Positions 16,562 to 23,278 of a stretch of 64,000 nucleotides of DNA are shown one piece after another. Position numbers and translations under genes: made by a program. Source of the stretch: Aminomonas paucivorans DSM 12260 (GTDB lineage Bacteria; Synergistota; Synergistia; Synergistales; Synergistaceae); NCBI RefSeq assembly GCF_000165795.1, contig NZ_CM001022.1, positions 1,645,812 through 1,709,811 on the forward strand, in the 5' to 3' direction. The notes under the pieces were generated by a model that saw only the letters and a program-made list of their open reading frames with translations, was not told the DNA's origin and made no database searches. Within the stretch, counting starts at the first letter, position 1; the number at the start of each line of letters is the position of its first letter.

Positions 16562-16569
16562 ATTATAAG
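16562..16569. promoter_or_regulatory. Overlapping divergent -10 elements
   Basis: The AT-rich ATTATAAG gives TATAAT on the minus strand (16567-16562, towards the MBL/malic enzyme pair) and TATAAG on the plus strand (16564-16569, towards the gene at 16591). Neither has a good -35. The plus-strand leader would be only about 15-20 nt, just enough for the ribosome binding site. Confidence 0.4.
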
Positions 16570-16590
16570 TTTTCCTGGAGGAGCTGTGCT

Positions 16591-17220
16591 ATGCTCTCAA
16601 GGATCAAAAAACAGGGGTGGGAGGTGACCGACGTGAACGAACAGCGCCCGGAGGAGCACGAGGATCAGCAACTGACCATTCGCGACGTCCTGGAGGCCAT
16701 GAGAGGGCCCCATTATCCCGGCTATCTGGAGAAGCTTCTCCAACAGGTGCAACAGTGGCTCACCGCGGCGGTCTCCGGAGAGTATCCTCCCGAAGCGGAG
16801 GATACCTTTTGGGGCAACGGCGATCGGATGCATTTCTCCGAAAGCGATGCCCTCCTTCCTCAGCTGGCGTGGGCTCAAGCCTATGCGGATATCCTTCCGA
16901 CCCTGGGGGATCTGTCCGGCCGAGAGGAAGCAGTCGTCCTCGGGGTCGGGCCCATCCTCTTCGACGAGGGGCTGAGGATGGCCCTGGATCAGGGTTCCCT
17001 GTTCGGCAGAGGACGATGTCAGCGGGTGTGGCTCGTCACGGACAGCTGGCAGATGGTGGATGTGGCTGCCTACATGGGCCACCTCAAGGCATTGGAAGAT
17101 CAGGGCATTGAGCTGCGGTTTCTTTTCGTCACCCCTTGGGGTTGGACGGAGGTTCCCTGGGGAACCCAGCCAGGCTGCCCCGGTAGGATGATCTGGAAAA
17201 ATGGCCGGGAAAAACCCTAG
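16591..17220 (+). CDS. Uncharacterised protein
   Basis: I do not recognise this 209-residue protein. It is soluble-looking, acidic in the first half (EQRPEEHEDQQ near residue 20), and has an alpha/beta second half with VVLGVGPILFDEGLRMAL and IELRFLFVTPWGWTEV, which might form a Rossmann-like core. A GGAGGAG ribosome binding site 7-8 bases before the ATG supports the start. It is transcribed alone, divergently from the MBL/malic enzyme pair, and ends at a strong terminator. Nothing in the context gives a function. Confidence 0.6.
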   Translation: MLSRIKKQGWEVTDVNEQRPEEHEDQQLTIRDVLEAMRGPHYPGYLEKLLQQVQQWLTAAVSGEYPPEAEDTFWGNGDRMHFSESDALLPQLAWAQAYADILPTLGDLSGREEAVVLGVGPILFDEGLRMALDQGSLFGRGRCQRVWLVTDSWQMVDVAAYMGHLKALEDQGIELRFLFVTPWGWTEVPWGTQPGCPGRMIWKNGREKP

Positions 17221-17262
17221 AACCCTTTAGGGACGAGACCGAAACAGTATCAACGACAAAGG

Positions 17263-17296
17263 AAGGGAGGCGGGGATTGGCCCGCCTCCCTTTTTT
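17263..17296. terminator. Bidirectional rho-independent terminator
   Basis: A 12-bp stem (17263-17274 with 17281-17292, loop GATTGG) with a T-run on the plus strand and a T-rich stretch (TTCCTTTG) on the minus strand. It ends both the plus-strand unknown gene and the minus-strand AOR operon. Confidence 0.9.
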
Positions 17297-17334
17297 CCGT
17301 GGTCTGTTTCGCCTCTTCTGATTCCTGGGGGACC

Positions 17335-17547
17335 CTAACCCCCGCTGATCATGTGGAGCACCTGCACCTTGGCCCCCTCGGCGACCTGGGCGGCGTCAAA
17401 ACGATCCCGCTCCACCGGTCGGTCGTCGACCCACACCGCCAACATCCGGAAGGTGTAGTTCTTCGCTTTCAGCACGTCCCGGATCGTCATGCCCTCCCTC
17501 CAGGGAAGAGGATCCCCGTTGACGGTGATGGTGGGCTCCCCACTCAT
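17335..17547 (-). CDS. MoaD/ThiS-like sulfur carrier protein
   Basis: A 70-residue beta-grasp protein ending in Gly-Gly, the feature that is adenylated and thiocarboxylated in MoaD, ThiS and similar carriers. Visible family features are TITVNGDPLPW, REGMTIRDVL, VWVDDRPVERDRF and the ending LHMISGG. It follows the AOR-family oxidoreductase gene by 6 bp and so is most likely cotranscribed with it. A role in making or sulfurating the pterin cofactor of that enzyme is an inference; ThiS is an alternative, but no thiamine genes are nearby. Confidence 0.82.
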   Translation of the reverse strand: MSGEPTITVNGDPLPWREGMTIRDVLKAKNYTFRMLAVWVDDRPVERDRFDAAQVAEGAKVQVLHMISGG

Positions 17548-17553
17548 GGGACC

Positions 17554-19749
17554 CTAGTCCTTCCAGTCGTCCTCGGGCTTCAGGTGCTTCTTGAGAAGCT
17601 CCACCACCTCGGGGGTGTCGATACCCAGCCGTTTGACCGTTTCCAGGGTGGGGATGCCGTTGCGGTTCCACCCCCGACGTTTGTACACCGCGTCCACCAG
17701 AACTTCCCACTGCCCTCGACGGTACTCCTGGAGCTTCTCCACCTTCTGCTCCACCGTGAGCCCTTCGGGAGCGATTCCCGCCTCCCGGAGCTTCCCGTCG
17801 AAGTAGTCCGGCCGGGCTTCGTACTCGTCCGCGAACACGGGGCCCAGCCCCCGCGCGGGGATGTTGTGCCAGGCCCGGGTCCCCTTGCCCATGCGGAGGT
17901 TGAAGATCCGCTCGAAGTTGTAGACCTTCTCGGACTGGGTGATGATGTCTTCCTTGGAGATGTTCTTGCCCGTCACGGCGTTGAAGATGTCCACGTAGTT
18001 CTGTACGTGTTCCGGCACCTTCGCTGCTTCGATCCCCCTGTACTTCACGTGGTTGTCCGCGGGCTCGATGTCGTTCCAGGGCAGCTTGCAGAGACCCACC
18101 AGGGAGAACCAAAGACGGAAATTGGGGAAGTAGTAGAGAGCTTCCGCCTTATCCTCAAAGGTGGGCAGCTGCTTGTTCACCATATCCATGAAGATGAGCC
18201 ACGCCTCGTCGTGCTGCGGTCCCTTTAGGGTAAGGAAATACCCGCCCCACTGGGCAATGGACTCCTGGCAGCGGTACTGGGAAGTCTCCAGTCCCTGTCC
18301 CTCCATACCGATGTTCTCCATGGTCTTGGGATCCGCGCCGTAGCGCTCCGCGAAGATCTCCTTCATCTTGCGGATGCCCAGTCCCACCGCCACGGCGAAG
18401 TCGTCCTTCCCCTCCGCCATGCGATGGATCAGGGTCATCAGCTCGTCCTTCTTGCCGAAGGAGAGATCCAGCCCCCCGGTGTGCTCCTTGGTGATCAGAC
18501 CCAGCTCGTAGCACTCGCACACAAAGGCCAGGGCGGTGCCAATGGAGATGGTGTCGAAGCCGTAGTGGTCCGCGTAGAAGTTCCCCTCAATGGTCCACTT
18601 GGCGTCGAAGACCCCGATGCAGGATCCCATGGAGCCCGCCGTCTCGTACTCCGGCCCGTCCACGGTGACCTTCCGGCCCTTCCAGGGGCCGGTCTGCAGC
18701 TCAAAGTTGTCCGCCGCCTTGGCGCAGGCCAAGGAGCACCCGTACCAGCACCCATCGGGAAGTCCCTGGGTGAACAGGCTGGTATAGACGTCCGAATGGA
18801 TGTTGGCGATATCCTTGTGGTGACCGAACTTGTAGTTGTTCACCGGCAACAGCTCGTAATCGTTCATGATCTCGTTGAGATGCGCGGTGCCTACCTTGCG
18901 CATCTTGCACTGCACGTCGTCGTAGTCGTGGATTTCCTTGTGCAGCTTGGCCCCCACCTTTTGGAGAGTAGCCAGGTCCGCCGGATCGTTCTCCAATCCC
19001 GTGACCTTGCGCCTTTTTACCACGATGGCGTGGACTCCCTTGTTGCGCAGCACCGTCCCGCCGCCGCCGCGCCCTGCCTGCTTCAGGCGGGCCACCTTGC
19101 GGCGGAGATCATAGAAACTCATGTTCATGCCGCAGATGAAGCTGTGTTTCGCTGCCTGTCCCGTGGAGACCACGGAGATCGCCCGTTTGCCCTGCTCCCG
19201 ATCCGGATCGCCTTCGGAGAAGTAGTCGTGCAGCTCCTCGGTAATGGTATAGGAATTGGCATCCTCGTCGAAGGGGGACTCGAATACCTGGAGCTTTCCC
19301 TCGTCCCCATCCACATAGATCACCACGCTGCGGTCCGCGATGCCTCGCAGCTCGAAGGAATCAAAACCGGAGAACTTGATGAGGGGACCAAAGTAACCAC
19401 CCGCATTGCTGCTGTAGGTCTGCTCCGTGGCGGGAGAGAGGAACACGGAGTAGCACTTGCCTGCCCCGGGGTACTGAGTCACGCCGCAGAGAGGCCCTCC
19501 GGAGATGACCACCTCGTTCTCCGGGTCATTCCATTTCGTGTGTTCGTTCACCGAATCCCAGAGCAACCCCAGGCCAAACCCACGCCCACCGGTAAACCGA
19601 TCCACAAACTCATCGGAAAGGCTCTTCGGGGTGAACTGGTACTTGCCATCCCGGTTGCCCAGGTCCACGACGCAGACTTCCTTGGTATAGCCCCGGGTGA
19701 TGGGCTTCGGGACATAGGACCACTCGGCGAGAAGCTTCATTTTTTGCAT
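17554..19749 (-). CDS. Aldehyde ferredoxin oxidoreductase family protein (tungsten/molybdenum pterin)
   Basis: Predicted to oxidise an aldehyde (or related substrate) to the acid, passing electrons to ferredoxin. The 731-residue protein is longer than the usual AOR of about 600-620 residues. N-terminal pterin-binding features are visible: GGRGFGLGLLWD, ISGGPLCGVTQYPGAGK and SSNAGGYFGPLIKFSGFD. Cluster ligands would be Cys334, Cys338, Cys342 and Cys554; the first spacing is C-x3-C instead of the usual C-x2-C. The ATG at 19749 is preferred over a TTG seven codons upstream that lacks a ribosome binding site. It is flanked by a four-cluster ferredoxin and a MoaD/ThiS-like gene. The substrate cannot be told. 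Confidence 0.85.
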   Translation of the reverse strand: MQKMKLLAEWSYVPKPITRGYTKEVCVVDLGNRDGKYQFTPKSLSDEFVDRFTGGRGFGLGLLWDSVNEHTKWNDPENEVVISGGPLCGVTQYPGAGKCYSVFLSPATEQTYSSNAGGYFGPLIKFSGFDSFELRGIADRSVVIYVDGDEGKLQVFESPFDEDANSYTITEELHDYFSEGDPDREQGKRAISVVSTGQAAKHSFICGMNMSFYDLRRKVARLKQAGRGGGGTVLRNKGVHAIVVKRRKVTGLENDPADLATLQKVGAKLHKEIHDYDDVQCKMRKVGTAHLNEIMNDYELLPVNNYKFGHHKDIANIHSDVYTSLFTQGLPDGCWYGCSLACAKAADNFELQTGPWKGRKVTVDGPEYETAGSMGSCIGVFDAKWTIEGNFYADHYGFDTISIGTALAFVCECYELGLITKEHTGGLDLSFGKKDELMTLIHRMAEGKDDFAVAVGLGIRKMKEIFAERYGADPKTMENIGMEGQGLETSQYRCQESIAQWGGYFLTLKGPQHDEAWLIFMDMVNKQLPTFEDKAEALYYFPNFRLWFSLVGLCKLPWNDIEPADNHVKYRGIEAAKVPEHVQNYVDIFNAVTGKNISKEDIITQSEKVYNFERIFNLRMGKGTRAWHNIPARGLGPVFADEYEARPDYFDGKLREAGIAPEGLTVEQKVEKLQEYRRGQWEVLVDAVYKRRGWNRNGIPTLETVKRLGIDTPEVVELLKKHLKPEDDWKD

Positions 19750-19781
19750 ATCCGTTCGGGCTCCTTTCAAAAAAGGTCAGG

Positions 19782-20168
19782 CTACTGTCCCAGAATCTCC
19801 AGGGCACCCACCGGACACGTCTTCGCGCAAATGCCGCAGGCGATGCACTTGAAGGGCTGAGACTGCTTATCCGCATTGAAAAACATGCTGGCAGTGGGGC
19901 AGTACCCGACGCACATCATGCAGGAGGTGCACTTCTCCTTGCGGAGCTGTACAACCCCGTTCTTGTCCCTCTCCAGGGCCTGGGTGGGGCAGACTTCGAT
20001 GCAGGCGCCACACTGGTTGCATACGTTCATCTGCGCCATGCTACCCACATCGCCGATCCGAATGCGAGACAACTCCGGTTCATCTTCTTTGAAGTACGCC
20101 TTCGAGCATGCGGTCATACAAGCCCCGCAGCGCACACACCTATCCGCATAGGTCTTCAGGAGCTTCAC
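19782..20168 (-). CDS. Four-cluster (4x 4Fe-4S) ferredoxin, electron partner of the AOR-family enzyme
   Basis: Soluble electron carrier of 128 residues with four C-x2-C-x2-C-x3-C motifs: CVRCGACMTAC, CNQCGACIEVC, CTSCMMCVGYC and CIACGICAKTC, the last three followed by Pro. This is the layout of polyferredoxin subunits (HycB/YdhY-like) that accompany AOR-type enzymes. GTG start with a GGAGGG ribosome binding site. It is the first gene of the operon, 32 bp before the AOR gene. Confidence 0.9.
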   Translation of the reverse strand: MKLLKTYADRCVRCGACMTACSKAYFKEDEPELSRIRIGDVGSMAQMNVCNQCGACIEVCPTQALERDKNGVVQLRKEKCTSCMMCVGYCPTASMFFNADKQSQPFKCIACGICAKTCPVGALEILGQ

Positions 20169-20481
20169 GCGTATCCCTCCTCGAAATGTGGATCAAACAC
20201 TCTTCGGCCCTAGAGCCGCCCCCATGAGTGCTTTCGTGCATGATACCACAGCCCCATCAAAAATTCGGCCTTGCTCGACAATGACCCCCATGCCAAACTC
20301 CTTCTCCGTTCTCACCTTCGAAACAAAGGGGCTGCACGGCAAATTACTCTTTGTGTAACGATGGCGATCAATTCTTGAATCCTCGCCTATTTGCCCTCCC
20401 CCGGAGAAGCAGGGCGGAATCCCAATCCCTTTGTGCTAAAATTCGGTCAGAGTTTCATTCATTTTTATCCGGGAGGTGTGT
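20169..20481. promoter_or_regulatory. Divergent intergenic region between AOR operon and amino-acid-binding protein gene
   Basis: The 313-bp region contains no gene I can support. Towards the minus strand an extended -10 (TGG-TATCAT, -10 at 20245-20240) could drive the ferredoxin/AOR/MoaD-like operon. Towards the plus strand TGC-TAAAAT (-10 at 20437-20442) also has the extended TGn form and lies about 40 bp before the start of the binding-protein gene. No clear -35 elements accompany them. Confidence 0.45.
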
Positions 20482-21642
20482 GTGTTGAGGAAAGGGTTGT
20501 TGCTCGTTGCGGTGCTGGCCTTGGGGCTTCTCTTTGCGGGAAGTGCCTTTGCGGCCGGGGAGATCAAGGTGGGTTACCTGACTGCCTTGACGGGGGACTA
20601 CGCAGGCTACGGTCAGACGGAATTGAAGTCGGCGCAGCTTGCGGTTGAGGAAATCAATAAGAAGGGCGGCGTTCTGGGCAAGAAAATCGTCCTGGTTCCC
20701 TACGACTGGCGGACCCGGGCGGAGGACGCGGTGAACGCGGTCCGCCGCATGATCGCCCAGGACAAAGTGGTGGCCATCATCGGGGCCAACGCATCCGGAG
20801 CCAACATCGCCACCGCTCCCATCGTCAACAAGGCCGGGGTGCCTCAGATCGGCACCGTTTCCACCAACCCTCTGGTGACGGTGGATGAAAAGGGCAAGGT
20901 GCGCCCCTTCTCCTTCCGCATCTGCTTCACCGATCCCTACCAGGGCAAGCTTCTCGCCAACCTGGCCGTCAAGAAGCTGAACAAGAAGAAGGGCGCCATG
21001 CTCTACGACGTGGCTTCCGACTATTCCCAGGGACTCCGGCAGTTCTGCATGGAGGACTTCGCGAAGCTCGGCGGCAAGATGGTGGCCGACGAAGCCTACA
21101 AGGGCGGCCAGGACAGCGACTTTAGGGCACAACTCACCAACATCCGGAACTCCGGAGCCGACGTCCTCTTCCTGCCCGGCATGGGCAAGGAGATGGCCCT
21201 CATCATCAAGCAGGCACGTGAACTGGGCATGAAGGACCTGGTGATCATGGGTGGCGACGGCTACGCCGACTTCATGTACGAGATCGCTGGCCCCGCCCTC
21301 GTGGGGACCTACTGGGTCAACCACACCTCCCTGGAGGACCCGGGGATGCAGCCCTTCTTCAAGGCCTACAAGACAAAGTACAAGGACGAGTGCAAGGAGT
21401 TCGTGAACGGCGTTTTGGCCTATGACTCCGTCTATTGGCTGGTGGACGCCATCAAGCGGGCCGGGAAAGCCGACAGTGCCGCCATCGCCAAGGCTCTTGA
21501 GAGCACCAAGGAAGTGAAACTCCACCACGCCATGCTGTCCGTGGACCCCAAGGACCACAATCCCATGAACAAGACCGGCGTCGTCCTGGTCATCAAGGAT
21601 GACGGAAAGGCCCACTTCTTCACCCGGATCCAGCCGAAATAG
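20482..21642 (+). CDS. ABC transporter substrate-binding protein, branched-chain amino acid (LivK) type
   Basis: Periplasmic ligand-binding protein (386 residues). A typical signal peptide (LRKGLLLVAVLALGLLFAGS) ends at AFA before AGEIKVG and there is no lipobox. The mature part starts with IKVGYLTALTGDYAGYGQ and continues with LAVEEINKKGGVLGKKI and IIGANASGANIATAPI, all typical of the Peripla_BP_6/LivK fold. GTG 20482 is used; GTG 20476 and TTG 20485 are in frame too, but the first overlaps the GGGAGG ribosome binding site. There are no permease or ATPase genes next to it, so it either feeds a transporter encoded elsewhere or acts in sensing. The ligand is probably an amino acid, by family only. 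Confidence 0.9.
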   Translation: MLRKGLLLVAVLALGLLFAGSAFAAGEIKVGYLTALTGDYAGYGQTELKSAQLAVEEINKKGGVLGKKIVLVPYDWRTRAEDAVNAVRRMIAQDKVVAIIGANASGANIATAPIVNKAGVPQIGTVSTNPLVTVDEKGKVRPFSFRICFTDPYQGKLLANLAVKKLNKKKGAMLYDVASDYSQGLRQFCMEDFAKLGGKMVADEAYKGGQDSDFRAQLTNIRNSGADVLFLPGMGKEMALIIKQARELGMKDLVIMGGDGYADFMYEIAGPALVGTYWVNHTSLEDPGMQPFFKAYKTKYKDECKEFVNGVLAYDSVYWLVDAIKRAGKADSAAIAKALESTKEVKLHHAMLSVDPKDHNPMNKTGVVLVIKDDGKAHFFTRIQPK

Positions 21643-21660
21643 GCGGATCGCCCGGCTTGT

Positions 21661-21690
21661 TTGACGCCCCCTCCTAGGGGGTGTTACAAT
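21661..21690 (+). promoter_or_regulatory. Promoter of tRNA-Pro
   Basis: TTGACG (21661-21666) and TACAAT (21685-21690) with 18-bp spacing, ending 10 bases before the tRNA. A good sigma-70 type promoter. Confidence 0.75.
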
Positions 21691-21700
21691 CCTCGCCGTT

Positions 21701-21778
21701 CGGGGCGTAGCGCAGTCTGGTTAGCGCGCTTGGTTCGGGACCAAGAGGTCGGAAGTTCGAATCTTCTCGCCCCGACCA
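21701..21778 (+). tRNA. tRNA-Pro (anticodon CGG)
   Basis: The acceptor stem CGGGGCG (21701-21707) pairs with CGCCCCG (21768-21774), followed by A and an encoded CCA (21776-21778). The D-arm (GTAGCGCAG, GGTTAGCGCG), the anticodon stem CTTGG/CCAAG with CGG at 21736-21738 and the T-arm with TTCGAAT are all clear. The first base pair C1-G72 is typical of bacterial tRNA-Pro. Reads codon CCG. Confidence 0.97.
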
Positions 21779-21788
21779 ATGAAAGCCG

Positions 21789-21820
21789 CGGGACCCCCTT
21801 GCCGGGGGTCCCGTTTCTTT
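21789..21820 (+). terminator. Rho-independent terminator after tRNA-Pro
   Basis: A 10-bp stem CGGGACCCCC/GGGGGTCCCG (21789-21798 with 21804-21813, loop TTGCC) followed by TTTCTTT. Confidence 0.9.
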
Positions 21821-21832
21821 GTCCAGTCATCC

Positions 21833-21861
21833 TTGACCAATGGTGACAATTGAGCTATCCT
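21833..21861 (+). promoter_or_regulatory. Promoter of smpB-ssrA
   Basis: TTGACC (21833-21838) and TATCCT (21856-21861) with 17-bp spacing, 19 bp before the smpB start. Since ssrA follows smpB after only 4 nt, both are probably transcribed from here. Confidence 0.6.
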
Positions 21862-21880
21862 CGCACAGGGGAGGATTCCC

Positions 21881-22354
21881 ATGAGCGAAAACGGCGACCG
21901 CACGGTGGCACAAAACAAGAAGGCCCGTTTCGACTACTTCATCCTTGAATCCATGGAGGTAGGAGTGGTCCTTACCGGAACAGAGATCAAATCGGTCCGC
22001 GCGGGACAGGTGAACCTGAAGGAGGGGTACAGCGCCGTCAAGGACGGGGAGCTTTGGCTTTTCGGAGTCCACATCGCCCCCTACGAAAAGGGCAGCTACT
22101 ACAACCCCGACCCGGTTCGTCCGCGCAAGCTTCTGGCGACCAAAGGACAGATCCTCCGGTTGTCCCAGAAGGTCAAGGAAAAGGGATTGACGCTGGTTCC
22201 CCTGAAAATGTACTTGAAAGAGAACCGATGGGCCAAGGTGGAACTGGGCTTGGCCAAGGGCAAGCAGGCCCACGACAAGCGGGATTCCGTGGCGGAACGG
22301 GACGCGGAACGGGAAATTTCCCGGGCGTTGCGACGTCGCCAGGAAGACGACTGA
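21881..22354 (+). CDS. smpB: SsrA-binding protein SmpB
   Basis: Binds tmRNA and places it in the decoding centre during rescue of stalled ribosomes. The 157-residue protein is of normal length, with the family segments NKKARFDYFILESMEVGVVL, GTEIKSVRAGQVNLKEGY and the C-terminal LAKGKQAHDKRDSVAERD leading into the basic tail. GGGGAGGA ribosome binding site in front of the ATG. The tmRNA gene starts 4 nt after its stop. Confidence 0.98.
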   Translation: MSENGDRTVAQNKKARFDYFILESMEVGVVLTGTEIKSVRAGQVNLKEGYSAVKDGELWLFGVHIAPYEKGSYYNPDPVRPRKLLATKGQILRLSQKVKEKGLTLVPLKMYLKENRWAKVELGLAKGKQAHDKRDSVAERDAEREISRALRRRQEDD

Positions 22355-22358
22355 CTAG

Positions 22359-22709
22359 GGGGGCGAACGGTTTCGACGGCAGGACGGAGGGCACAGAAGC
22401 GCGGGTCGAGGCTGGGGCATCCTCGCTAATCAGGCTCCACAAGCAAAACGCCAACGATAACTACGCTCTGGCTGCTTAAGTAGCAGTCACGTTCCTCGGA
22501 GCTTCGCCACCGGGCTCCGAAGGGGCGACACGAAGGTGGCTGGGTTGTCGCAGCTTGTTTCCCGAGCGACGCCGAGACTCTAGGGGAACTGGAACGGAGG
22601 GATCCCGTCCGTGGGAGCCCCGAGTTTGAGACCAAATCGCGGACTACACCCGTAGGGCTTCTGGGCTGGCCCCTGTCGGACGGGGGTTCGATTCCCCCCG
22701 CCTCCACCA
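22359..22709 (+). ncRNA. ssrA: Transfer-messenger RNA (tmRNA)
   Basis: Rescues ribosomes on broken mRNAs together with SmpB. The 5' end GGGGGCGAACGGTTTCGAC and the 3' end (T-arm GGTTCGATTCC, then CGCCTCCACCA with encoded CCA) form the tRNA-like domain; GGGGGCG pairs with CGCCTCC. The tag reading frame ends NANDNYALAA followed by TAA TAG-like stops (near 22446-22482). I cannot fix the resume codon; a GCC giving (A)ANDNYALAA is most likely. Total about 351 nt, a normal one-piece tmRNA. Confidence 0.96.
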
Positions 22710-22869
22710 TAATCAGCGTGACCCATTGCGGCCACGATATCGAGGACCGGGTAATCTTGAGATTTCTCTCGTCAAGTTGCTTCGACTTGAAGAGGGTGTG
22801 CTCGGGGTTTATAACGGTCCTCCTTCCTTTTCCCACGCTGTCCTCCACACCCGATGGTCCTGTCAAGAC

Positions 22870-22898
22870 GAGACACCATCCTCCCTTGGCGGTATAAT
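22870..22898 (+). promoter_or_regulatory. Promoter of the structured RNA upstream of fliD
   Basis: GAGACA (22870-22875) and a perfect TATAAT (22893-22898) with 17-bp spacing. Transcription would start about 22905, directly at the 5' strand of the closing stem of the RNA described next. The 160 bp before it (22710-22869) hold only a short hairpin (TCAAGT/ACTTGA, around 22774-22792) and no gene I can support. Confidence 0.7.
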
Positions 22899-22904
22899 CT
22901 CGTG

Positions 22905-23070
22905 CGGGGGCGGGAAGGTTTTCACAAAAATGGGCTACCCACCCAAGCATGAGAAGACTTACCGCCAGCCGTCCGTTTGGCGGCAGTCCCCTAGGGACGC
23001 TAGCAGTACACCAAGGCTCCCACTCCTTGGTGAGGCTAGAAGCAGTGCGTGCACCAAGCACCCGCCCCCA
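22905..23070 (+). ncRNA. Probable structured non-coding RNA (6S-RNA-like candidate)
   Basis: A segment of about 166 nt begins just after a strong promoter and ends before a terminator hairpin. Its ends pair perfectly: GGGGGCGGG (22906-22914) with CCCGCCCCC (23061-23069). Inside are TGGG/CCCA, CCGCCA/TGGCGG, GTCCC/GGGAC and a long hairpin in which CTAGC and CACCAAGG (8 bp) pair with CCTTGGTG and GCTAG. No convincing coding frame starts inside it. The size and the long closing stem recall 6S RNA, but several internal hairpins do not fit a simple rod, so the family is left open. SRP RNA and RNase P motifs are missing. It could instead be a leader element of fliD. Confidence 0.5.
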
Positions 23071-23090
23071 TCTTCCTTCGTGGCAAAGGC

Positions 23091-23112
23091 GCTCCGGGCG
23101 GAGCCTCTTTTG
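23091..23112 (+). terminator. Terminator-like hairpin after the structured RNA
   Basis: GCTCC/GGAGC (23091-23095 with 23100-23104, loop GGGC) followed by CTCTTTTG. The stem is short, so termination may be partial, allowing read-through into fliD. Confidence 0.55.
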
Positions 23113-23278
23113 TGCGTATCAATCCATTGGTCCCCTCCTTGTACAAGAACGATTTGCTTGCCCTTCCCTCTTTTCCCGTCTTCCCCTACAGAAAAGGTCC
23201 GGTGAAGCCGAATACAAAGGAAGAATCCTGCCCTCTCCGGGAGGTCTTGGAGAGGTAGAGTCCAAGGAGGGACCGGAC

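Noticed and set aside
22905-23070. SRP RNA or RNase P RNA as identity of the structured RNA
   Set aside because: The GGAA tetraloop with asymmetric AGCAGC loop of SRP RNA and the conserved P4-type motifs of RNase P RNA were not found.
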